Origin: Paludibacteraceae bacterium
GTDB lineage: Bacteria; Bacteroidota; Bacteroidia; Bacteroidales; Paludibacteraceae
Direction: 5' to 3'
DNA length: 32,138 nucleotides
Assembly (NCBI GenBank): GCA_024405895.1
Contig: JAKSNW010000021.1
Span: 1 to 32,138 of the forward strand
Made by a program: the position numbers and the translations under genes. The notes under the pieces were generated by a model that was not told the origin of the DNA, ran no database searches, and was given only the letters and a program-made list of their open reading frames with translations. Positions 24,984 through 32,138 of the stretch are shown piece by piece (the first letter of the stretch is position 1; the number at the start of each line of letters is the position of its first letter).

Positions 24984-26819
24984 ATGATAAAGACAATTCT
25001 CATACTGCTCAAGCGTTTCGCCAAGCCATATAAGAAATTGGTTGCCACCAACTTCCTATGCAACATATTGGCGACAATCTTCAGTTTGTTCTCTTTTGCC
25101 ACCATCATCCCAGTGCTACAGATTCTGTTCAATGTAACCACCGACAGACATGAGTTTCAGACTTGGGAGTTTACCAACGTGAACGATTTCCTGGCATTGG
25201 CAAAAAACAACATCTTCTGGAAGATTGAGCAAATCATCGATACATCAGGAGCAACAACCGCATTGATGTGGTTAGGATTGTTCCTCGTTGTCACCACTTT
25301 CATCAAGACAGGCACGTCCTACCTTGCCTCCATCACCCTCGTACCCGTTCGTACAGGTGTGCTCCGTGATCTTCGCAATCAAATCTACAACAAGATACTG
25401 AACCTGAACATCGGTTACTTCACAGAGGAACGCAAAGGCGACATTATCTCACGTATGACAGGCGATGTAGTGGAAGTAGAAGCCTCCATCATCAGTTCTT
25501 TGGAGATGATATTCAAGAACCCAATCATGATTCTTGTCTATTTCATCACATTGTTCACCATCAGTTGGAAACTCAGTGTCTTCGTGCTTGTTCTTCTGCC
25601 TGTCAGCGGTGCTATCATCAACCGTATCGGCCACAACCTCAAGCACAAATCACTTGACGGACAGATTCAAACCGGCGAGATGGTATCACAAATCGACGAG
25701 ACCTTAGGCAGTCTGCGCGTAGTCAAGGCATTCAATGCGGAAAGCAAACTTATGGAGAAGTTCTCCGCATTGAACAACAAACTCCGCAAGACACTAACCT
25801 ATATTAACTTGAAGTATCTGCTGGCTCACCCTACAAGTGAATTTCTTGGCACCGTGGTCATTGCTATCCTGCTGCTCTATGGCGGCTGGCTGATTATCGG
25901 TCACCAAGGCGGATTGGATGCTGCCGATTTTATCTACTATCTCGTTATTTTCTACTGTATTATTCCACCTTTCAAGGAGCTGTCCAAAGCCACCTATAGC
26001 GTTCATAAAGGTTTGGCTTCACTTCAACGTATCGATGAGGTTCTGAATGCACAAAACCCATTGGACAATGGCAAACAGCAACAAATCAGCGAGTTCAAGG
26101 AAAGCATCGAGGTAAAGGACGTATGGTTCAAATACCGCGAGCAATGGGTGCTGAAAAATGTCAGCCTCACGATTCCCAAAGGCAAGACTATTGCTATCGT
26201 AGGACAATCGGGTAGCGGAAAATCAACACTTGTCGACCTCTTGCCACGTTTTTACGATGTAATAGAAGGCTCCATTGCCATTGATGGCATCAACATCAAA
26301 GACCTCAACACAAAGAGTTTGAGAGGACTGATGGGCAATGTCAACCAGGAATCCATTCTATTCAACGACACATTCTTCAACAACATAGCCTTTGGCGTAG
26401 AACACGCCACACAGGAAGAAGTGGAGGCTGCAGCCAAGATTGCCAATGCCCACGAGTTCATCATGAACACCGACGAAGGCTATCAAACAAAAGTTGGCGA
26501 TCGCGGTTGCAAACTGTCTGGTGGACAGCGTCAACGCATCAGCATTGCCAGAGCTATTCTGAAGAATCCACCTATTCTCATTCTCGACGAAGCTACATCT
26601 GCTCTCGACACAGAATCAGAGCGTTTGGTTCAGTCGGCACTTGAGAACCTCATGAAGAACCGTACGACTATCGTTATTGCACACCGACTCTCAACCATCA
26701 AATCGGCAGACGAGATTTGCGTGATGTGTGATGGCGAGATTGTAGAACGTGGTCGTCACGAAGAACTTATCAAACTCAACGGACAATATAAAAAACTTTG
26801 TGATATGCAAAGTTTCTAA
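24984..26819 (+). CDS. ABC exporter, MsbA-like (permease fused to ATPase)
   Basis: This half-transporter of 611 residues has six membrane helices (about 1-340) followed by a nucleotide-binding domain. The Walker A motif GQSGSGKST is at 407-415, the signature LSGGQ at 511-515 and the Walker B ILILDEATSALD from 531. It should act as a homodimer exporting lipid or lipid-like cargo. Bacteroidetes homologues are usually annotated as MsbA-like, but the substrate cannot be proven from sequence. It is the first gene of an operon that also carries lptB, which fits a role in LPS or outer-membrane lipid supply. The next gene begins 22 bases later. Confidence 0.93.
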   Translation: MIKTILILLKRFAKPYKKLVATNFLCNILATIFSLFSFATIIPVLQILFNVTTDRHEFQTWEFTNVNDFLALAKNNIFWKIEQIIDTSGATTALMWLGLFLVVTTFIKTGTSYLASITLVPVRTGVLRDLRNQIYNKILNLNIGYFTEERKGDIISRMTGDVVEVEASIISSLEMIFKNPIMILVYFITLFTISWKLSVFVLVLLPVSGAIINRIGHNLKHKSLDGQIQTGEMVSQIDETLGSLRVVKAFNAESKLMEKFSALNNKLRKTLTYINLKYLLAHPTSEFLGTVVIAILLLYGGWLIIGHQGGLDAADFIYYLVIFYCIIPPFKELSKATYSVHKGLASLQRIDEVLNAQNPLDNGKQQQISEFKESIEVKDVWFKYREQWVLKNVSLTIPKGKTIAIVGQSGSGKSTLVDLLPRFYDVIEGSIAIDGINIKDLNTKSLRGLMGNVNQESILFNDTFFNNIAFGVEHATQEEVEAAAKIANAHEFIMNTDEGYQTKVGDRGCKLSGGQRQRISIARAILKNPPILILDEATSALDTESERLVQSALENLMKNRTTIVIAHRLSTIKSADEICVMCDGEIVERGRHEELIKLNGQYKKLCDMQSF

Positions 26820-26841
26820 CCTATAAACACTTACACTTACT

Positions 26842-27987
26842 ATGAACAATTTTGTATTTCAAAACCCAACCAAGATTCTCTTCGGCAAAGGTAGCATTGC
26901 CAAACTCAATACCGTGCTTCCTAAAGAAGCCAAAATCATGCTCACTTTCGGCGGTGGCAGTGTAAAACGCAATGGTGTCTACGACCAAGTAATCAAAGCC
27001 ATTGAAGGCTACAACTACGTGGAGTTCTGGGGCATCGAAGCAAACCCAAAAGTTGAAACTTTGCGTAAAGCCATCGAACTCGGCAAGAAAGAAGGCGTCA
27101 ACTTCATTCTCGCTGTAGGCGGCGGTTCAACCATCGACGGCACAAAACTGATTGCAGCAGGCATCAAGAACGATCACGACGCATGGGATTTGGTGCTCAA
27201 CCCAAAACTTATTGGCGAGCTCGTTCCATTCGGCACAGTGTTAACAATCTCAGCCACTGGTTCTGAGATGAATGACGGCGCAGTTATCTCACGCCTTGAG
27301 ACCAAAGAGAAGTTTGCCTTCCACAGTCAGCACCCACGTTTCTCTGTGCTCGACCCAGAAGTTACATACTCTCTCCCACTCTATCAGATTGCATGCGGCA
27401 TTGCCGACACCTTCGTTCACGTTATGGAACAGTATCTCACCGCACCAGGTTTCTCTCCTTTGATGGACCGTTGGGCAGAAGGCATTCTGCAAACCTTGGT
27501 TGAGATTGCACCTGAAATCATGGAGAATCCAAAAGACTATGACCTCATGTCAAGCTACATGCTCTGTGCTACCATGGGTCTGAACGGCTTCATTGCCCTC
27601 GGCGTACCACAAGACTGGTGCACACACATGATTGGCCACGAACTCACTGCTCTCTGCGGAGTAACTCACGGTGAGAGCCTTGCTGTTGTTTTGCCTGGCA
27701 CAATGACCGTTCTCAGCGAGCAGAAAGCAGCCAAGATTCTTCAATACGGTCAACGTGTCTGGGGTATCGACGACGAGAACGAGAGCGTAGCTATTGCCCA
27801 CACTATCAATAATACAGAGAAGTTCTTCCGTTCACTTGGTTTGAAGACACGCCTCAGCGAATTGGATATCAAAGACGATGTCATCGATGAAATCGAACGT
27901 CGTTTCAACGAACGTAAAGTTGCTTTCGGTGAATGCCAGAACGTGAATGGCGCCGTTGCCAAAGCAATTCTTGAATGCTGCAAATAA
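26842..27987 (+). CDS. Iron-containing alcohol dehydrogenase, YqhD-like
   Basis: This group III alcohol dehydrogenase probably reduces aldehydes with NADPH. The 381 residues show the dinucleotide site GGGSVKRNG near the N-terminus and VGGGSTIDGTK (about 92-102). The four metal ligands fit YqhD spacing exactly: Asp189, His193, His262 and His276. The segment CGVTHGESLAVVLPG follows. YqhD-type enzymes detoxify reactive aldehydes, which fits a neighbouring thioredoxin-like gene, but a fermentative role is as likely. It sits between the exporter (22 bases upstream) and the mini-thioredoxin (10 bases downstream). Confidence 0.94.
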   Translation: MNNFVFQNPTKILFGKGSIAKLNTVLPKEAKIMLTFGGGSVKRNGVYDQVIKAIEGYNYVEFWGIEANPKVETLRKAIELGKKEGVNFILAVGGGSTIDGTKLIAAGIKNDHDAWDLVLNPKLIGELVPFGTVLTISATGSEMNDGAVISRLETKEKFAFHSQHPRFSVLDPEVTYSLPLYQIACGIADTFVHVMEQYLTAPGFSPLMDRWAEGILQTLVEIAPEIMENPKDYDLMSSYMLCATMGLNGFIALGVPQDWCTHMIGHELTALCGVTHGESLAVVLPGTMTVLSEQKAAKILQYGQRVWGIDDENESVAIAHTINNTEKFFRSLGLKTRLSELDIKDDVIDEIERRFNERKVAFGECQNVNGAVAKAILECCK

Positions 27988-27997
27988 TCCGCAAGAA

Positions 27998-28237
27998 ATG
28001 AACATCATAATTTTCGGCGACAGTTGTGCTTCATGCAAACAAACCATCAAGAATGTGACCGAAGCCGCTAACGCGATGGATTCCGATATTGACATCCGTC
28101 TCAGCGAAGACCTCATCGAGATGGTTCGCCTCAATGTATTCCAAACACCAGCAGTGGTAATCAACGGCAAGGTGGCATCAACAGGCAAATTGTTGTCATT
28201 CGATGATGCAAAAGCATTGATTGAACAATACAAATAA
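27998..28237 (+). CDS. Small thioredoxin-like protein (redox-active disulfide type)
   Basis: The 79-residue protein is of the mini-thioredoxin type (thioredoxin_3/redox-active disulfide protein 2). The active site CASC (Cys10, Cys13) follows the first beta strand MNIIIFGDS, and the cis-proline loop is QTPAVVINGKVAS. The frame is open upstream to an ATG at 27947, which would overlap the dehydrogenase gene by 41 bases. The start at 27998 gives the standard family N-terminus and a 10-base gap. There is no signal peptide. It lies 35 bases before a DsbD/CcdA-like permease. In other bacteria such pairs form electron-transfer or arsenic-related modules, so the two probably work together. Confidence 0.9.
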   Translation: MNIIIFGDSCASCKQTIKNVTEAANAMDSDIDIRLSEDLIEMVRLNVFQTPAVVINGKVASTGKLLSFDDAKALIEQYK

Positions 28238-28272
28238 TTATCACACAAACGACAAGACTAAAGTAACAATCA

Positions 28273-29088
28273 ATGAACGAGCTACTTAATCTCGCGCAGA
28301 ATAGCCAATCGCCAATTTGGGGCGTTGTCTTGCTTGCCATCGTCTTCGGATTGGACCCTTGTGCCATGCTTACCAACATCGCAGCAATGGGTTATCTCGG
28401 CAAGGACATTGACAGCAAGCACGTTGTCTTTCGCAACAGTTTGCTCTACACACTGGGTCGCACCTTGGCCTTCGGTGTCATGGGCATCTTGCTTATCATA
28501 CTGCTCAAAATGGGCGGCAACGTGTCGGTCATTCAACATTTCTTAGGAGAATATGGCGAAATTATCCTGATACCACTGCTCATCATCACAGGATTGTTGC
28601 TTTGCTTGGCAGAATACATTCCGTTCCTGAACATCTCGTTCTCTGCCAACAAGTTTTCCAACACGGCAAAACGTGGCGGTTGGGGTGCATTTCTGCTCGG
28701 CACATTGCTCTCTTTAGGATTCTGCCCAACCAATGCTGTCATCTACTTCGGTATGATGATTCCTATGGGAGCAACCTCCGTGTTCGGTTACTCCTTCCCT
28801 ATCATCTTCGCACTCATCACAGCCTTGCCTGTCGTAATCCTGGCTTGGCTTTTGGCATTTAGTCTGCGCAATATCAACCAAGTATACACAAAGACTAAAA
28901 ACATCAGCAAGTGGGTACGTTGGATTGTCGGCATTTTCTTTGTTGCAGTAGGCATCTACTTTGCAGCAGAACATCTGTCGGAAGAAGGTTGCCACCATCA
29001 CGATGAGGAATGTTCAGAAGAACAATGTGAGTGCGGCCATCATCATCACCACCACCATCATCACCACGATGACTTACCGATAGATTAG
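28273..29088 (+). CDS. CcdA/ArsG-like permease with His/Cys-rich tail
   Basis: The 271-residue protein has six to seven membrane helices (about 15-232) and two intramembrane cysteines, Cys30 in FGLDPCAML and Cys151 in SLGFCPTNA. These are the repeat-related pair of the CcdA/DsbD superfamily. The closest type I recall in Bacteroidetes is the ArsG-family (aromatic arsenical efflux) permease, usually near a small thioredoxin, as here. The C-terminus (about 235-271) is remarkable. It has four Cys (240, 247, 252, 254) and thirteen His, ten in a row (256-265), followed by DDLPID. It looks like a cytoplasmic or periplasmic metal-binding tail. The ten His codons mix CAT and CAC, so the tract is not a simple repeat slip. 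Confidence 0.88.
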   Translation: MNELLNLAQNSQSPIWGVVLLAIVFGLDPCAMLTNIAAMGYLGKDIDSKHVVFRNSLLYTLGRTLAFGVMGILLIILLKMGGNVSVIQHFLGEYGEIILIPLLIITGLLLCLAEYIPFLNISFSANKFSNTAKRGGWGAFLLGTLLSLGFCPTNAVIYFGMMIPMGATSVFGYSFPIIFALITALPVVILAWLLAFSLRNINQVYTKTKNISKWVRWIVGIFFVAVGIYFAAEHLSEEGCHHHDEECSEEQCECGHHHHHHHHHHDDLPID

Positions 29089-29103
29089 CCTATTGATTAA
29101 GAA

Positions 29104-29634
29104 ATGATTACACAAGTTGAAATAGCAGGACTTGAGGCACCAAAACCTAATCGAGGCATTTGGACACTGAAGCTAAAGGAGAAAGAAGGCAACCGTCATC
29201 TCGATATGTTTCTGAGTGAGAAGGAAGCCTTCGTCATCACCAAGGGAACAACAAAAAACAACAACTTCCCCGATCTCCTTGCTTTTGTAGAAGAACTGAC
29301 CGCCGATGTCAACATGCGATTCAACCGTATCGTTATCAACAATATAGTCAACGGCTACTATCAGGCATGCATGGAGTTTTCGTTGGAGAATACCAACTAC
29401 GAATACGATATCCTCGCCACCGAAGCAATAGCCTATGCTATCTCGCAGGAGGCTGATATCTTCATCAACGAAGCATTCCTTCAAGAAGAGCCGAAACAAG
29501 AAAACATTCAGAACGACAACGTGCAACAACTCTCCGACATCGGTTTGGAACGAGCGCTCCAAGAAGCTATCCGCACCGAAAACTACGAGAGAGCCAGCGC
29601 CTTACGCGACGAGATAAAACGAAGAAAACAATAA
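29104..29634 (+). CDS. Bifunctional nuclease family protein (DUF151 + UVR motif)
   Basis: The 176-residue protein has the DUF151/bifunctional nuclease domain (about 1-130, with LDMFLSEKEAFVI and VNIVNGYYQA-like strands). A UVR motif follows at about 147-175 (LERALQEAIRTENYERASALRDEI), as in UvrB, UvrC and ClpA-type proteins. Plant and bacterial members have been reported to cleave DNA and RNA; the role in Bacteroidetes is not settled. A linker rich in Gln, Asn and Glu joins the parts. It lies 15 bases after the permease and 12 before the nucleoside transporter. Confidence 0.9.
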   Translation: MITQVEIAGLEAPKPNRGIWTLKLKEKEGNRHLDMFLSEKEAFVITKGTTKNNNFPDLLAFVEELTADVNMRFNRIVINNIVNGYYQACMEFSLENTNYEYDILATEAIAYAISQEADIFINEAFLQEEPKQENIQNDNVQQLSDIGLERALQEAIRTENYERASALRDEIKRRKQ

Positions 29635-29646
29635 ACACAAGCTACG

Positions 29647-30942
29647 ATGAATACCAAACTTAAGCTTATAGTAATGAACTTCCTGGAGTTTGCCGTTTGG
29701 GGAGCCTACCTCACCTGTATGGGCAATTTCCTCGGAAGAGTCGGAATGGGCGGCGAAATCTCATGGTTCTACGCCATCCAAGGCATCGTCTCCATCTTTA
29801 TGCCTACCCTGATAGGTATCATTGGCGACAAATACATTCAGCCTCAACGCCTTTTGGGCCTTTGCCATCTCTTAGCAGGTATCTTTATGATTGGCCTGTT
29901 CTACATCGGCTCAACACAGGCCATACCAAACAAAGCGCTATTCCTGACTATCTATACGCTGAGTGTGGCCTTCTATATGCCAACGTTGGCACTCTCCAAC
30001 ACAACTGCCTTCACTATACTGAAAGACAGTGGTTTGGACACAGTAAAAGATTTTCCGCCAATCCGTGTATTCGGCACCATCGGCTTCATTGCCACCATGT
30101 GGTTTGTAAACTGTGCAGCTTTCAGCGATGGTCATTTCACCATGACATTCGGCGCCAACGACTTCAAGTTCCAATACACTCATTACCAATTCTTAGTGTC
30201 AGGCTTGCTGAGTATCGTGCTTTTCCTCTACTGCTTCACCTTGCCACAGTGTAAGATTGTTGCCAAAGAATCAAAGTCGTTGGCAGAGACCTTCGGTTTC
30301 GACGCCTTCAAACTCTTCAAGAGCCGTCAGATGTGCGTTTTCTTTATCTTCTCTGCCCTGCTCGGCATGTCATTGCAAGTAACCAACAGCTTTGCCACAC
30401 CGTTCCTCACCAGTTTCAAAGAGGCATTCCCTGATTCATTCTGTGCAAACAACGCCACCATGCTCGTTTCTTTGTCACAAGTGGCAGAAGCCCTTTGCAT
30501 ACTCTTGATACCTTTCTTCCTTAAACGATTCGGTATCAAGGTAGTTATGATGATTGCCATGGGCGCTTGGGTATTACGTTTCGGCTTCTTTGGTATGGGT
30601 TCACCAGACTTCCCTGGCGTGCTGTTCTTCATCCTCTCATGTATCGTCTACGGTGTTGCCTTCGATTTCTTCAACGTCTCAGGCGGTTTGTTCGTCGACC
30701 AGCAATGCGACCCGAACATCAAAGCATCGGCACAAGGATTGTTCATGATGATGACCAACGGTCTCGGCGCAACCATCGGCACATTGTCAGCAGGTGCAGT
30801 CATCAATCACTATTGCCAATGGAACGAAAATGGTTTCTTGGTTGGCAACTGGCCTCGTTGCTGGTTCATTTTTGCCTCATTTGCACTCGTAGTATTGATA
30901 CTGTTCAAGTTCTTGTTCAAAGAAAAAAAACAACAAGCATAA
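29647..30942 (+). CDS. Nucleoside transporter, NupG/NHS-type MFS permease
   Basis: The 431-residue membrane protein has twelve predicted helices. It opens with MNFLEFAVWGAYLTCMGNFLG, the pattern of the nucleoside:H+ symporter family in Bacteroidetes, and continues with SIFMPTLIGIIGDKYI and PPIRVFGTIGFIATMWFVN. These proteins bring nucleosides into the cell across the inner membrane. Charged Lys/Gln-rich residues end the chain. It lies 12 bases after the bifunctional nuclease gene, a pairing that fits nucleic-acid breakdown and salvage, and six bases before lptB. Confidence 0.9.
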   Translation: MNTKLKLIVMNFLEFAVWGAYLTCMGNFLGRVGMGGEISWFYAIQGIVSIFMPTLIGIIGDKYIQPQRLLGLCHLLAGIFMIGLFYIGSTQAIPNKALFLTIYTLSVAFYMPTLALSNTTAFTILKDSGLDTVKDFPPIRVFGTIGFIATMWFVNCAAFSDGHFTMTFGANDFKFQYTHYQFLVSGLLSIVLFLYCFTLPQCKIVAKESKSLAETFGFDAFKLFKSRQMCVFFIFSALLGMSLQVTNSFATPFLTSFKEAFPDSFCANNATMLVSLSQVAEALCILLIPFFLKRFGIKVVMMIAMGAWVLRFGFFGMGSPDFPGVLFFILSCIVYGVAFDFFNVSGGLFVDQQCDPNIKASAQGLFMMMTNGLGATIGTLSAGAVINHYCQWNENGFLVGNWPRCWFIFASFALVVLILFKFLFKEKKQQA

Positions 30943-30948
30943 TCCACT

Positions 30949-31707
30949 ATGGAACAACAAGGTATGGTGCTTCGCACCGAACACCTCTTCAAGGTATATG
31001 GCAAACGAACCGTGGTGAACGACGTCTCCATTGAGGTTCATCAGGGCGAGATTGTCGGTCTGCTTGGTCCTAACGGTGCAGGCAAAACCACCACATTCTA
31101 TATGACCACCGGTTTGGTAACTCCAAACTCTGGCAAGATTTTTCTCAACGACAAAGAAATCACCAAATATCCTGTCTATCAACGTGCCCGTGCAGGCATC
31201 GGCTATTTGGCACAGGAAGCCTCCGTTTTCCGCAAGATGACGGTGGAAGACAACATCCGAGCCGTTTTGGAACTGACCAATTTCTCCAAAGAGAAACAGG
31301 CAGAAAAGCTTGAAAGTCTGATTAGTGAGTTCCGTCTTGACCACGTTCGCAAGAACATCGGCGACCGTCTTTCTGGTGGCGAACGTCGTCGTACTGAGAT
31401 TGCACGTTGCCTTGCCATCGAGCCTAACTTCATTATGCTGGACGAACCGTTTGCTGGTGTCGACCCTATTGCCGTTCAAGACATTCAAGACATTGTTTGG
31501 CACCTGAAAGACAAGAACATAGGCATTCTCATCACCGACCACAATGTAGACGAGACTTTGGCAATCACCGACCGCGCCTACATGTTGTTCGAAGGTACGA
31601 TTCTGTTCCATGGAACACCTGAGGTGTTGGCAGCCGACCCTGTCGTAAAACAACGTTACCTTGGTCGCGACTTTGAGCTGAAACGTAAGTCTCACGTTGA
31701 AATCTAA
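30949..31707 (+). CDS. lptB: LPS export ABC transporter ATPase LptB
   Basis: LptB powers lipopolysaccharide transport from the inner to the outer membrane as part of LptB2FGC. The 252-residue protein has Walker [10 protein letters not shown] (40-48), the Q-loop region [10 protein letters not shown] (about 85-94), the signature LSGGERRR (141-148), Walker B FIMLDEP (161-167, Glu166) and the H-loop His198 in [11 protein letters not shown]. The pattern [16 protein letters not shown] is diagnostic for LptB. The partner genes lptF/G/C are not in the window. It starts six bases after the nucleoside transporter and ends 11 bases before a ferredoxin gene. Confidence 0.96.
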   Translation: MEQQGMVLRTEHLFKVYGKRTVVNDVSIEVHQGEIVGLLGPNGAGKTTTFYMTTGLVTPNSGKIFLNDKEITKYPVYQRARAGIGYLAQEASVFRKMTVEDNIRAVLELTNFSKEKQAEKLESLISEFRLDHVRKNIGDRLSGGERRRTEIARCLAIEPNFIMLDEPFAGVDPIAVQDIQDIVWHLKDKNIGILITDHNVDETLAITDRAYMLFEGTILFHGTPEVLAADPVVKQRYLGRDFELKRKSHVEI

Positions 31708-31718
31708 GCGCTAACCCC

Positions 31719-31913
31719 ATGGCACCCAAACGATTTCTCATAGAAGAAAAATGTGGTCGTCACGACTGCAAAATCGTAACCATCTGCCCCGTTCAGGCTT
31801 TTCACCAACAACCAGGCGAATTGCCAACCATCGATCAGGAAGCGTGTATCCGTTGTGGAATCTGCGAACGCGCTTGCCCAAGTCATGCTATCGGGCAGAC
31901 AAGAGACGAATAA
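31719..31913 (+). CDS. Small ferredoxin-like 4Fe-4S protein
   Basis: The 64-residue protein has one complete cluster motif, CIRCGICERACP (Cys43, 46, 49, 53). A second, incomplete motif before it has Cys12, Cys17 and Cys23-Pro, seven cysteines in all. The layout (C-x4-C-x5-CP, then CxxCGICxxxCP, and PVQAF after the first) resembles the N-terminal iron-sulfur domain of ABCE1/RLI, with one cysteine fewer. It may hold a 4Fe-4S plus a 3Fe-4S cluster. It is the last gene of the operon, 11 bases after lptB, and a terminator follows. Confidence 0.85.
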   Translation: MAPKRFLIEEKCGRHDCKIVTICPVQAFHQQPGELPTIDQEACIRCGICERACPSHAIGQTRDE

Positions 31914-31941
31914 GGTCATTCACACATAGTTATAAAACAGA

Positions 31942-31967
31942 AAATACCGTCAGCAATGGCGGTATTT
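31942..31967 (+). terminator. Terminator of the eight-gene operon
   Basis: AAATACCG (31942-31949) pairs with CGGTATTT (31960-31967) around a ten-base loop and runs into six T residues. It lies 28 bases after the ferredoxin stop codon. Confidence 0.88.
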
Positions 31968-32060
31968 TTTATTGCATACGTTGAGGTATACAATATTAAT
32001 ATATAGAAACCGAAGAAAGTCGGCACTGAAATCATACAAAAATGACTACTTTCTGCATGC

Positions 32061-32138
32061 TGATTTTACGAATCTACAAATGTCGACAACCAAAATCAAG
32101 TTGATTTTACGAGTCTACAAATGCCGACTGCCAAAATC
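32061..32138. repeat. Third 41-bp-period array, cut by the right edge
   Basis: Two units start at 32061 and 32102, 41 bases apart, and the second is cut by the window end. Each carries TGATTTTACG, then TCTACAAATG, then an AAAATC. TGATTTT and AAAATCA in the first unit can pair to close a hairpin. The module matches the leader of the array at 13639-13684, showing a dispersed repeat family. Confidence 0.85.

Noticed and set aside
27947-27997. Upstream ATG extending the mini-thioredoxin by 17 residues
   Set aside because: It would overlap the dehydrogenase gene, and the added residues precede the first beta strand that normally begins this family.

Overview
The window looks like a 32 kb piece of a Bacteroidota (order Bacteroidales) chromosome. 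The evidence is a complete type IX secretion core operon (porP-K-L-M-N), a secreted protein with a type A T9SS C-terminal sorting domain, a lipoprotein TamA relative (TamL), promoters of the Bacteroidetes -7 type (TAnnTTTG) and almost no Shine-Dalgarno sequences. A Prevotellaceae- or Paludibacteraceae-like gut or oral lineage is plausible, but the genus cannot be fixed by eye. No prophage, insertion sequence, CRISPR array, tRNA or rRNA was seen. Both edges of the window lie inside tandem arrays of 41-bp period, so this may be a contig that broke in repeats.

Layout. 1-1800: a perfect 41-bp tandem array, a small unknown gene, a GC-rich DUF6261-like gene, and a run of hexamer and palindromic intergenic repeats. 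1802-4585 (minus): purB-guaB, one purine-synthesis operon with a long structured leader. 4852-6114 (minus): a transglutaminase-like protein. 6476-12648 (minus): tamL, a C69 dipeptidase and the M3 dipeptidase dcp, probably co-transcribed. 12739-13497 (plus): a divergent SpoU-type RNA methyltransferase. 13500-13940: terminators and a second 41-bp array.

13939-22970 (minus) is the secretion region: DUF2795 protein, porP, porK, porL, porM and porN in one tight unit, then separately transcribed genes for an OmpA-family protein and a T9SS cargo protein. Each of these last two has a strong stem-loop in its 5' leader. PorL/PorM form the proton-driven motor, PorK/PorN the periplasmic ring, PorP is an outer-membrane component, and the cargo protein carries the signal this machine recognises.

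23069-24418 (minus): a SAM methyltransferase and a PduO-type cobalamin adenosyltransferase. 24984-31913 (plus): eight closely spaced genes from one promoter region to one terminator: an MsbA-like ABC exporter, a YqhD-like iron alcohol dehydrogenase, a CxxC mini-thioredoxin, a CcdA/ArsG-like permease with a His/Cys-rich tail, a bifunctional-nuclease-family protein, a NupG-type nucleoside transporter, LptB, and a small ferredoxin resembling the N-terminus of ABCE1. The thioredoxin-permease pair and the LptB-ferredoxin pair are the least routine gene combinations here. The most unusual non-coding signals are the three 41-bp arrays and the leader structures of purB, ompA and the cargo gene.
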